NCBI GenBank assembly: GCA_964496475.1
Contig: CAZBZS010000019.1
Location: forward strand, 1-40,771
DNA from: JASLPR01 sp964496475
Lineage (GTDB): Bacteria > Chloroflexota > UBA11872 > VXNJ01
Reading direction: 5' to 3'
DNA: 40,771 nucleotides
Below are positions 34,269-40,771 of the stretch, piece after piece (position 1 is the stretch's first letter; each line of letters starts with the position of its first letter). The position numbers were made by a program, and so were the translations under genes. The notes beneath the pieces were generated by a model. The model searched no databases. It had not been told where the DNA came from and saw nothing but the letters and a program-made list of their open reading frames with translations.

Positions 34269-34299
34269 GGGTCGACCGTCGACCCCCGGCTTGTACAAT
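34269..34299 (+). promoter_or_regulatory. Operator-like palindrome and -10 box before the Rdx selenoprotein gene
   Basis: GGGTCGAC-C-GTCGACCC (34269-34285) is a perfect 8-bp inverted repeat. TACAAT at 34294-34299 is a good -10 box with the palindrome covering the -35 position. The leader from there to the TTG start is about 50 bases. This looks like a repressor or activator site controlling the gene at 34351. Confidence 0.55.
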
Positions 34300-34350
34300 A
34301 TTGGCGTAGACTCGAAAATTGACCGTCATCTCCAGCAGAGAGGAGCCGCC

Positions 34351-34596
34351 TTGGCCAGTAAAATTGACATCTCGCTTGAATACTGCACCGCTTGAAACTA
34401 TCTTCCTCGGGCCGTGAGCCTGACGAACGAAGTCCTTGAACAATTCACCACCGAGATCGACAACTGGACCCTCATCCCGTCCGGTGGTGGCGTCTTCGAA
34501 GTCATCGTCAATGGTGACCTCGTTTTTTCGAAGAAAAGCGAAGGACGTCACGCCGAGCCCGGCGAGGTGCTCGGCTTAATTAAGCAGGCGCTCTAG
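34351..34596 (+). CDS. Rdx/SelW-family protein, probable selenoprotein (CxxU)
   Basis: TTG start at 34351 with GAGAGGAG just upstream. The protein reads LASKIDISLEYCTA, then TGA at 34393-34395, then NYLPRAVSLTNEVLEQF and LIPSGGGVFEVIVNGDLVFS to TAG. The total of 81 residues fits the Rdx family (SelW, SelT, SelH, Rdx12), whose thioredoxin-like fold has the redox motif CxxC or CxxU after the first strand. Here it is Cys-Thr-Ala-UGA, so UGA takes the redox position. GGGVFEV and the Lys/Arg-Glu-Gly-x-x-Pro stretch (KKSEGRHAEPGEVLGLIKQ) are also typical. Ordinary gene calling would start only at 34414 and lose the active site. Confidence 0.9.
34407..34423 (+). promoter_or_regulatory. Predicted bacterial SECIS hairpin in the Rdx gene
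   Basis: UCGGGC-CGUGA-GCCUGA forms 6 base pairs (one G-U) with a 5-nt loop whose second base is G. The loop begins after 17 intervening bases from the UGA, inside the usual 16-37 range. The shape matches the hairpin in the OsmC-like gene. Confidence 0.65.
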
Positions 34597-34701
34597 GGCT
34601 ATTCGACCGGCGGGGGTGATGTTGGCGGTGCCTCGGCTATTGAATAGTGCCGACGCGATCTGCCGGTTTGGCGAGGGCGTCCACTGCTTCGCGAATCCCG
34701 G

Positions 34702-35055
34702 TCAGTCCACGAACTCAGCGGCCACGTTTATGGCCGGATAAAAGAACGTCATCTTTAGCTGCCTGCTCGAGTCGTTTCGGAACCCGTGGGGTATGCCGGC
34801 CGGAGCCAGCACCGCGTCACCGGCCTTGATCGAAATCTCCCGGTCCCCCACGAGCGCCACTCCCTCACCTTCGTGAATTCGAAACGCTTCTTCTACCAGG
34901 TGCGTATGCCGGGGCAGCAGCGCCCCCGGGGCGAAATCCAGTTCCCCCATCGTCACCGCGCCCGTCCCCTCGTCCGACCCCATGATCATCCGAACCTGCA
35001 TGCCCTCGATATTTGAATCGTTCCAGATGCCATCTGCCGATGTGATAACCGTCAT
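34702..35055 (-). CDS. Single-domain cupin protein
   Basis: 117 residues from ATG 35055. A single cupin barrel: motif 1 LLPRHTHLVEEAFRIHEGEG has the metal ligands His-x-His and Glu, and motif 2 has APAGIPHGFRN with the late His. Small cupins of this kind bind a metal and often a sugar or small acid, or act as isomerases/dioxygenases; the exact role is not clear. It stands alone between the Rdx gene and the dinB-linked gene. Confidence 0.88.
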   Translation of the reverse strand: MTVITSADGIWNDSNIEGMQVRMIMGSDEGTGAVTMGELDFAPGALLPRHTHLVEEAFRIHEGEGVALVGDREISIKAGDAVLAPAGIPHGFRNDSSRQLKMTFFYPAINVAAEFVD

Positions 35056-35191
35056 GCGGGAGCCCCCTCACCGGTGCTGAACGCGCCAGAAAGCGCGAGT
35101 GATGCTCGCAGTTTGAAGTTCCCGTGTCCAGCGACGACCTCTGTCCCTCCCGCTCCGCCCCCGGGCTTCACCAGGCGCTCGGCGCCCTCAC

Positions 35192-35782
35192 CTAGTTCGG
35201 CAAAGTCGGCGAATCCATCCCGGAGCTCCGCCGGGGAAGGGCATCGAATAGACCCAGCGAAGGCTGAACCGGACCCACCCGGCCGGTGACTCTGGCCACT
35301 GGCTCAGGGGCGCTGACCGCAAACGCCGGCGGCGCATAGATGGCCGCCGGTTCCAGCCGCACGCCCAGACCGTCCCGCACAAAGGCCCTGTCGCCGTCGA
35401 CCAGAACAATGCGCTTACCCAGATGGCGGCTGTGCAACCGGTCCAACACCAGATCCTCGACCGGGAAGCGGAAGTCCCACCGGCCCACCAGCCGATTGAG
35501 AGGCGCGTCGGTCAGCGTAACCTCGTGAACCGCACTGGAAATCTCATTGAAGACCTCCGTGGCCCGTTCGTAAAATGTCTCCAGTTTCGGGCCGCCATTT
35601 CGCCGTACCCGTCGCCACCCGAGCAGCCGCACTCGATCCTCAAGGTCCACCAGTATTTCCCGCACATCGGGGTCGATATGGCGGCGCACCAGGCGACTCA
35701 AATCCTTAAACGTACGCGGCAGCAACGCTCCCGGAGAACCAGTCCTCCGCGGCAATGGCCCATTTTGCGATGTCTTATTCAT
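35192..35782 (-). CDS. Unknown protein translationally coupled to dinB
   Basis: 196 residues from ATG 35782, whose first four bases overlap the dinB TGA (ATGA). It is basic at the N-terminus with FKDLSRLVRRHIDPDVREILVDLEDRVRLLGWRRVRR, and has a beta-rich middle (RLVGRWDFRFPVEDLVLDRL, GKRIVLVDGDRAFV). The C-terminus is Pro/Val-rich and low in structure. No family is recognised. The coupling to a Y-family polymerase points to a role in lesion bypass or its control, but that is inference only. Confidence 0.6.
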   Translation of the reverse strand: MNKTSQNGPLPRRTGSPGALLPRTFKDLSRLVRRHIDPDVREILVDLEDRVRLLGWRRVRRNGGPKLETFYERATEVFNEISSAVHEVTLTDAPLNRLVGRWDFRFPVEDLVLDRLHSRHLGKRIVLVDGDRAFVRDGLGVRLEPAAIYAPPAFAVSAPEPVARVTGRVGPVQPSLGLFDALPRRSSGMDSPTLPN

Positions 35783-37059
35783 CCTCGTGCCTCCAACGAA
35801 ACGTCTCGCTTTGTCGAAATGTCACTTGCGCACCTCGCCACCGACTCGAAAAGAGTTGCCCTCCGGATACTCCCTTCTCCAAATCTCGATTCCAGGCCGT
35901 CAACCGCGGCATTCAGACGAACGGCGCGTCCATCTTCGAAGAGCGGCATTTTTAGTTGCCGAACGTCTTCCGCTGGGAAGTCCGACACATGTACGCCGAG
36001 AAGACGGTACCCAACCCCCGGCCGAAATTCCGTACGCATCAATACATCCGCCACCTCAAATATCGCCCCGCCGTCGTCCGTGTGATCCGGCAACGTCCGT
36101 CGCCGCGTCATCGTCGTAAAGTCCGCCTGTCGGATCTTCAACGTGACCACGCGGCCTTGTAATCCGTGGGATCGCAGCCGCTGCGCCACCTTCTCGCTCA
36201 GTCCCAGTAGCTCGGTCGATAGGGCTTGCAGCTCGCCAACATCCGCCGGGAACGTGCGTTCGTTCCCCACCGACTTGCGCACACTTTGCGCGGACACCGG
36301 GCGGCGATCCACGCCACGGGCCAGATCATGCAACCGCCAACCGAATTTACCGAAGTGGCGCACTAGGTCGGCTTCCCCACTGCCCGTCAACTGCTCGACC
36401 GTCTCGATCCCTAGAGCGCCCAACTGCTCCTCCGTGCGGGGCCCCACCCCCCAGATTTTCCCTACGGGTAACGGCGACAGAAATCCCCGTTCCTGGCCAG
36501 ACTCGATCGACAGAAGCCCATCCGGTTTGCACATGTCCGACGCTATTTTGGCCACCGACTTACTGGTCGCCACGCCGATGCTGATCGTCAGCCCCTGCTC
36601 CGCCATCACGCGGCGGCGAATGTCCCTGGCCACATCGTCTGGCGATCCATGCCGGTGTTCGCAGCCAAATACGTCCAGAAAGGCTTCATCTAGCGATATC
36701 GGCTCCACCAGCGGGGTATAGCCGTGGAAGATGTCCATCACCGCGCGCGAGACATCTCCGTAGACTTCGTGCCGGCCTTTGACGAACGCGGCGTGCGGAC
36801 ACAGCCTGGCCGCCCTTCGCAGGGCCATGGCCGAGTGAATGCCGTACTCGCGCGCCTCGTAGGAGCAGGCCGCCACCACCCCCCGGGAGTCGGGATCGCC
36901 TCCCACCACCACCGGCCTTCCCCGCAGCTTCGCATTGTCTCGCTGTTCCACCGAAGCGTAAAACGCGTCCAGATCGGCGTGTAGGATCGAAGCCGTCGGA
37001 TGCGGTCCGCTCAGACCCGCCATCCCGCTCTCAGCCCGAATTATTGTCGTTTCGCTCAT
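35779..37059 (-). CDS. dinB: DNA polymerase IV (Y family)
   Basis: 426 residues from ATG 37059 (MSETTIIRAESGMAGL); an in-frame ATG at 37083 would add 8 residues and falls on an inverted repeat, so the shorter start is preferred. Catalytic carboxylates are in LHADLDAFYASVEQ and ISLDEAFLDV; the thumb has IGVATSKSVAKIASD. A clamp-binding motif of QLxMPLF type is visible (QLKMPLF, about 368-374). It copies damaged DNA at low fidelity. The next gene overlaps its stop. Upstream there are operator-like repeats. Confidence 0.93.
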   Translation of the reverse strand: MSETTIIRAESGMAGLSGPHPTASILHADLDAFYASVEQRDNAKLRGRPVVVGGDPDSRGVVAACSYEAREYGIHSAMALRRAARLCPHAAFVKGRHEVYGDVSRAVMDIFHGYTPLVEPISLDEAFLDVFGCEHRHGSPDDVARDIRRRVMAEQGLTISIGVATSKSVAKIASDMCKPDGLLSIESGQERGFLSPLPVGKIWGVGPRTEEQLGALGIETVEQLTGSGEADLVRHFGKFGWRLHDLARGVDRRPVSAQSVRKSVGNERTFPADVGELQALSTELLGLSEKVAQRLRSHGLQGRVVTLKIRQADFTTMTRRRTLPDHTDDGGAIFEVADVLMRTEFRPGVGYRLLGVHVSDFPAEDVRQLKMPLFEDGRAVRLNAAVDGLESRFGEGSIRRATLFESVARCASDISTKRDVSLEARG

Positions 37060-37081
37060 CGCCGCTGCGGCTGTTTTTCTC

Positions 37082-37125
37082 ATTGTTGGGCAACAATACC
37101 GAACAACTACCGAACGGTCAACAAT
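37082..37125. promoter_or_regulatory. Operator-like repeats before dinB
   Basis: ATTGTTG-GG-CAACAAT (37082-37097) is a perfect 7-bp inverted repeat. A third CAACAAT occurs at 37119-37125, and two direct copies of TACCGAAC start 11 bases apart (37097 and 37108), one helical turn. They lie at the start of dinB, so they could be the SOS (LexA) operator of this lineage; they do not match the E. coli CTGT-N8-ACAG box. Confidence 0.55.
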
Positions 37126-37134
37126 TTTTAGGGC

Positions 37135-37229
37135 AGGTGCGAAAGTCCCACGGGATATGCAGCGGAACGGCCCCCGTGAAGCAGAGCTGCTATGTTGCCG
37201 TGCACCAAATACTTCATGGGGCCCGGAAC
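37135..37229 (+). ncRNA. Possible structured leader before the twin small ORFs
   Basis: A stretch with many potential pairings: CACGGG (37149-37154) can pair with CCCGTG near 37174-37179, enclosing a 19-21-nt loop with GCAGCGG, and a GCAG/CTGC pair follows. The sequence GGTGCGAAAGTCCC at its start looks like conserved RNA loops, but I cannot match it to a known riboswitch or intron class. Confidence 0.25.
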
Positions 37230-37382
37230 ATGACCAATGATTCGACCCCATCAACCGCTGATGACGAAGCCCCACCGATAAATGGTGGCGGCGACAAGGG
37301 TTCAGGTCCGCTTAGGTTCCTGGGTAGTCTGGGCGGTACCGGCATAATCGCCATCGTCTGGATACTTTTCGAACAATCCTGA
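37230..37382 (+). CDS. 50-residue protein with one C-terminal membrane helix
   Basis: ATG 37230 to TGA. A polar, Asp/Pro/Gly-rich N-terminal half (MTNDSTPSTADDEAPPI) is followed by one hydrophobic helix at the end (GSLGGTGIIAIVWILF) and the tail EQS. No family is recognised. The TGA shares one base with the ATG of the next small gene (TGATG), so the pair is probably translated together. Both genes are exactly 153 bases long and both end in EQS. Confidence 0.5.
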   Translation: MTNDSTPSTADDEAPPINGGGDKGSGPLRFLGSLGGTGIIAIVWILFEQS

Positions 37383-37534
37383 TGGTCAACGACCGGATTG
37401 ACAAGCGGGCGCCTTTAGAGGCGCTGGTCGTAGCCTACGGCGAGGGCATCTTCTTCCTGATCGCTTTACTCGGCACGGTCATTTGCTTCTACATCATCGC
37501 GAGACATGGACTCACTGCTCGTGAACAATCCTGA
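37382..37534 (+). CDS. 50-residue protein with one membrane helix
   Basis: ATG 37382, overlapping the stop of the previous small gene. Hydrophilic start (MVNDRIDKRAPLEALV), one helix GIFFLIALLGTVICFYIIA, and a basic end ARHGLTAREQS, then TGA. It looks like a single-pass protein with a cytoplasmic basic end. Function is unknown; small paired membrane proteins can be toxins, holin-like, or subunits of a larger complex, but nothing here decides it. Confidence 0.5.
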   Translation: MVNDRIDKRAPLEALVVAYGEGIFFLIALLGTVICFYIIARHGLTAREQS

Positions 37535-37919
37535 ACCCTGCGCCGCTTCAGGAGCAGTGGCTGTGAGCTAAAACGTTGGGGCCCCCCCTTCTCATTTGTG
37601 CGTCCCGCTGGGTAGCCGGCATGTCCCACTCGCCGCCGCTCCTATTCCTGCCTGCCCGTTCCCTAAATCGCGTCCGCTGTTTTAGAGGAAACAGGCTGTG
37701 TCTGGCACTCGCACCCGCTGCCAGAAAAAACAGCCTATGGCTGGCCTGTGGCTGCCCCTCGCCGGCTCAGGTCCTACAATCAGGCGTTATTCGCATCATG
37801 ATCGGCCGCCAGTCCCCGATGACCGTTTCTGCAGGCAGGGCCGGTGGGTCACTCAGCTGGTCTTGGCGGAAAACTAAATGCAGACGCGGCCACAGGCGCC
37901 GGTCTCGCAGGGAGAAGAT
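37535..37919. other. Intergenic stretch with a large imperfect hairpin
   Basis: About 385 bases between the small ORFs and the sulfatase; no convincing gene. The notable feature is the hairpin at 37693-37736. The ribosome binding site of the sulfatase (GGGAGAAG) is at its right edge. Confidence 0.45.
37693..37736 (+). repeat. Large intergenic inverted repeat (two-tier stem)
   Basis: AGGCTGT pairs with ACAGCCT and inside it TCTGGCA pairs with TGCCAGA, with an 11-base loop (CTCGCACCCGC) and unequal internal bulges (G on one side, AAAA on the other). 14 base pairs in total. It could be an RNA element or a transposon-type end. No T run follows on the plus strand. Confidence 0.7.
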
Positions 37920-39395
37920 ATGGCCGAACGACGACCCAACATTATCTGGTATTGCACCGATCAGCAGCGTTACGACACGATCCACCGACTGGGCAACCAG
38001 CACATCAACACGCCGAATCTGGACAGGTTCATGGCGACCGCCGTGACCTTTACGCACGCGCACTGCCAGGCGCCCATCTGCACCGCCAGCCGGTCGAGTT
38101 TCCTGACCGGGATGTACCCGGGTAGCGTACGCAACACCCGGAACGGCAACGGGACCGTCTCCCCGGATGTTGAAGAGCGGCTGATAACCCAGAAGCTGGC
38201 GGATGACGGCTACGACTGCGGACTAGTGGGCAAGCTGCACCTGGCCGGGGGAATTAACGGGCGGGAGTCGCGGGCGAAGGACGGCTACCGCTTCTTCCAT
38301 TACAGCCATGCGCCGCGATCGGACTGGAAGCGCCGTGGCGACTACTACGAATGGATTGAGGAGCAGGGGGCGAACGCTGACGACGTGTTGGAGCAATTTG
38401 ACGAGCGGCGGCGGCCGCGGCGGAAGGACGACATGCCCCAGGGCGGGCTGTGGGAGCCAACTCCAGAGCAGGACAACGCCCCGCCGGAACTGCACCAGAC
38501 GACCTGGTGTACTACCCGGGCGATCGAGTTCATCAACGAAGCTCGCGATGACGGGCAGCCCTGGCTGATCAGCCTGAATCCATTCGACCCCCACCCTCCG
38601 CACGACGCGCCGTGGGAGTTCTACCGCCGCTACGATCCGGACACGCTGCCCGCGCCATTGTTCCGGGAGAATGATGTGGAGACCCAGAACCGGATCTCGG
38701 ACGCCGGCGTGGATTTCCAGACGCGCTCGCACCCGCCGGAGCACTGGGGATTCCCGAAGGTGAAGGCGTCCTATTACGCGATGATCGAGTTGATCGACGA
38801 GCAGTTCGGGCGATTGCTGGACTATCTGGAGGCGACCGGGCAGCGCGAGAACACCATCGTGATCTTCATGAGCGATCACGGGGAGACGCTCGGGGATCAC
38901 GGCCTGGCGCTGAAAGGATGCCGGTTCTATGAGGGGTTGGTCCGAGTGCCGTTGATGATCTCCTGGCCCGGCCATTTCGGAGGGGGCGTGATCAGCGACG
39001 CGCTGGTGGAGCTGACGGATATCGCGCCGACACTGCTGGAAGTGGTGGGGCTGCCGGTTCCGGAGGAGATGCACGGGCGGTCCCTGCTGCCGATCCTGAC
39101 GGGGGACGCCCCGGCGGGCGAACACCGTGAGTTCGTATGGAGCGAGTTTGCCGACTGCATCATGCTGCCGGATAAATCGCGGGCGACCATGTATCGCAAC
39201 CGGCGCTGGAAGCTGGTGGTCTATCACGGCAACGACGTCGGCGAGCTCTACGACATGGAAAACGACCCTGACGAGTTCGCAAACCTCTGGGACAGCCCGG
39301 ACCATGCCGGGACGAAAGCCGAGCTGGTGCTGAAGAGCTTCAACCGCACCGTGATGACCCAGAATCTCGGCCCCGACCGGGCCATGCGGTACTAG
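37920..39395 (+). CDS. Sulfatase (formylglycine-dependent, alkaline-phosphatase superfamily)
   Basis: 491 residues from ATG 37920, which is preceded by GGGAGAAG; an ATG at 37878 is in frame but lacks a binding site. The active-site motif is CTASR at 54-58 in APICTASRSSFLTG, i.e. Cys-x-Ala-x-Arg, a permitted variant of CxPxR; the Cys would be converted to formylglycine. Metal ligands are in CTDQQR near the start and SDHGETLGDHG. No clear signal peptide, so it may be cytoplasmic. It hydrolyses a sulfate ester, possibly of an algal polysaccharide or osmolyte. TAG stop, with the sulfatase fragment directly after it. Confidence 0.92.
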   Translation: MAERRPNIIWYCTDQQRYDTIHRLGNQHINTPNLDRFMATAVTFTHAHCQAPICTASRSSFLTGMYPGSVRNTRNGNGTVSPDVEERLITQKLADDGYDCGLVGKLHLAGGINGRESRAKDGYRFFHYSHAPRSDWKRRGDYYEWIEEQGANADDVLEQFDERRRPRRKDDMPQGGLWEPTPEQDNAPPELHQTTWCTTRAIEFINEARDDGQPWLISLNPFDPHPPHDAPWEFYRRYDPDTLPAPLFRENDVETQNRISDAGVDFQTRSHPPEHWGFPKVKASYYAMIELIDEQFGRLLDYLEATGQRENTIVIFMSDHGETLGDHGLALKGCRFYEGLVRVPLMISWPGHFGGGVISDALVELTDIAPTLLEVVGLPVPEEMHGRSLLPILTGDAPAGEHREFVWSEFADCIMLPDKSRATMYRNRRWKLVVYHGNDVGELYDMENDPDEFANLWDSPDHAGTKAELVLKSFNRTVMTQNLGPDRAMRY

Positions 39396-39638
39396 ATGAC
39401 ATCAACGGCACGAAACGAGATGCCCGCCGAATCGGGATCTGAGCTGAATCAGAATAATGCGCCGGCGCCGCCCAATATCGTCCTGATCGTGGCCGACGAC
39501 ATGGGATTCTCCGATTTGGGGTGTTTCGGGTCCGAGATCGAGACGCCCAATCTGGACGCCCTCGCCACCGGCGGGGCGCGGGTCTCGCAGTTCTACGCCT
39601 ACCCCCGCTGCTGCCCGACCCGCGCCTCGCTGCTTTGA
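39396..39638 (+). pseudogene. Sulfatase N-terminal fragment
   Basis: ATG 39396, immediately after the previous TAG. Residues show the sulfatase opening VLIVADDMGFSDLGCFGSEI, ETPNLDALATGGARV, and the active-site motif CCPTRASLL, i.e. Cys-x-Pro-x-Arg. It stops with TGA at 39636-39638, where relatives continue with TG and a further ~400 residues. The next gene in the window, on the minus strand, ends only 25 bases beyond, so the 3' part was lost. A truncated paralogue, different from the intact sulfatase upstream. Confidence 0.85.
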
Positions 39639-39663
39639 CCGCCGGGCCGGCCCGGCCGACAGG

Positions 39664-40771
39664 CTAGCGGTCGGGGGGGCTCAGTACGCCGGACGAGGGG
39701 ATGGCCCCGTGCCAGGGGCGTTCGGCGATGGCTTCTTCGTTGAGGTCGATGCCCCAACCCGGGGAGTCCGGAATGACCAGATAACCATCCTCGATCTGGG
39801 GGATTTCGGTGAAGAGCTCGTCGCGCCAGGGAGCGGCGTCGACGTCCGTTTCCATGATCTGCACGCAGCGGGTGGCGGCGCAGAGGTGGGCGGCCATGAA
39901 GGTGGAGAGGTGGCTGTAGTAGTTATGAGGGGCCATGACGATGTCGTGGCTCTCGNNNNNNNNNNATCGCCTTCGCCTGAGCGAAGCCGGTCCAGGGGAT
40001 GTCGACCATGCCGACGTCCATTGCCTTCTGTTCGAGGAACGGGCGGTAGTCGAGAAGCGTGTTGACGCTTTCGCCGGAGCAGATGGTGGTGGAGGTCGAG
40101 CGGGTGACCTGCCGCAGGGCCGCCGGCTCCCAGGTGTCCAGTTCCAGCCACATCATGCAGTAGGGCTCCAGGGCCTTCGCGATCTTGGTGGCGCCGTGGG
40201 TCTTGAAGTTGTAGTTGATATCCAGGGCTAGGTCGAACCCGTCGCCGGTGCCGACGCGAAAGGCGTCAAGCAGGCTGGTGATGCGCTCGAGAATGCCGGG
40301 CTCCAGGATGCCGTCCGTCGTGGAGTAAACGTCGGCGGGATCGCCGGGAATGGTGATGTTGGTCTTGAGGGCGGTGAAGCCGCGCTGTACGACCTCGCGG
40401 CCGAGGTCGGCGATGTCATCGTAAGTACGGATGGGCGGAGTGCCGAGGAGTTCGGAGTAGCGCGCGCGATAGGTGCTGCAATGGGACCAGTACAGACGGA
40501 CGCGATTGCGAAAGGGGCCGCCGAACAGCTCGTAGACGGGAACGCCGTACGTCTTGCCCTTGATGTCCCAGAGGGCGCATTCGATGCCGGCGATTGCGCG
40601 TCCCATGGTGCCGCCGGGCGCCTGCTGATTGTGCCGGTTCATCGCGGCCGTGAGCGCCGCGACGGCCATGGGATCCTGATCGAGGACAACACCGCGCATA
40701 TCCAGGACGCCGCCGGCCACGGCGTTGGGCGCGCGCCAGTCGGAGCATTCGCCATAGCCGGTGATGCCGGC
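39664..40771 (-). CDS. Enolase-superfamily enzyme (mandelate racemase-like), 5' end outside window, contains a gap
   Basis: The minus strand is open at the right edge and ends with TAG at 39664-39666. Before the gap: GIECALWDIKGKTYGVPVYE, KTNITIPGD (the Lys region), LALDINYNF with the first metal Asp, WLELDTWEP, and SGESVNTLLDYRPF with a late Glu. After the gap in a different frame: MAPHNYYSHLSTFMAAHL (the catalytic His region), then SPGWGIDLNEEAI. It is an enolase-superfamily dehydratase or racemase of a sugar acid. The gap lies between FAQAKA and the ESHD stretch; the frame changes across it, so the N count is not the real length. Confidence 0.88.
39956..39965. other. Assembly gap (10 N) inside the enolase-superfamily gene
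   Basis: Ten Ns. The reading frame differs on the two sides although the protein clearly continues, so the real spacing is not 10; comparison with relatives suggests about five missing residues. Confidence 0.95.

Noticed and set aside
34093..34551. N-terminal extension of the membrane protein upstream of gyrB
   Set aside because: The extension reads as noise and lies antisense to the Rdx selenoprotein gene; the TTG at 34092 with GGAG upstream fits better.
1..40771. CRISPR array, insertion sequence, rRNA operon
   Set aside because: No regularly spaced repeats, transposase motifs or rRNA sequence were seen in the window.

Overview
The window is GC-rich bacterial DNA from a draft assembly: two runs of exactly ten Ns (27824-27833 and 39956-39965) are scaffold joins. 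A Trp-specific T-box in front of a trpEGDCFBA operon, TTG/GTG starts, TAG as the commonest terminator, and the mix of sulfatase, enolase-superfamily, Gfo/Idh and SDR genes suggest a Chloroflexota-like lineage (Dehalococcoidia/SAR202 type). This is an inference from gene content; no rRNA is present to confirm it.

Layout. 1-6.1 kb: end of a Gfo/Idh/MocA oxidoreductase, a long empty stretch with a tRNA-like 3' half, membrane proteins, a DUF1801 gene broken by two amber codons, an SDR and a sugar ABC permease. 6.3-10.8 kb: a decayed permease paralogue, an enolase-superfamily dehydratase, and a VOC gene coupled to an amber-interrupted methionine aminopeptidase. 10.3-14.7 kb: zinc-ribbon protein, methyltransferase, endonuclease V, an NrdR with two zinc ribbons, and a lipoprotein cytochrome. 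15-16.9 kb: SDR, an SDR tail remnant, an OsmC-family gene with in-frame UGA at its redox cysteine, and a Gfo/Idh remnant. 16.9-25.7 kb: T-box, then trpE-G-D-C-F, a lipoprotein, trpB-A and an alpha/beta hydrolase, mostly with overlapping stop/start codons. 25.7-30.3 kb (mainly minus): PolX-PHP with a degenerate polymerase site and UDP-glucose dehydrogenase, then plus-strand broken fliS and cheW. 30.3-34.1 kb (minus): plsX, gyrB and a membrane protein. 34.3-37.1 kb: an Rdx/SelW-like gene with a CxxU motif, cupin, and dinB with a coupled unknown gene. 37.2-40.8 kb: two 50-codon membrane ORFs, a sulfatase, a sulfatase fragment, and an enolase-superfamily gene crossing the second gap.

The most interesting result is two probable selenoproteins that ordinary gene calling cuts or misses: an OsmC-like protein with UGA in place of the conserved cysteine, and a SelW/Rdx-like protein with Cys-x-x-UGA. 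Each UGA is followed at bacterial-SECIS distance by a 6-bp hairpin with a 5-nt loop and G at loop position 2. No selA, selB, selC or selD is in the window, so the decoding machinery must be elsewhere.

A second theme is gene erosion. Several genes are recognisable over their whole length but carry one or two lesions (DUF1801, map-like, fliS, cheW, permease copy), and others survive only as fragments (Gfo/Idh, SDR tail, sulfatase). The adjacent fliS and cheW lesions suggest recent loss of motility, unless they are sequence errors.
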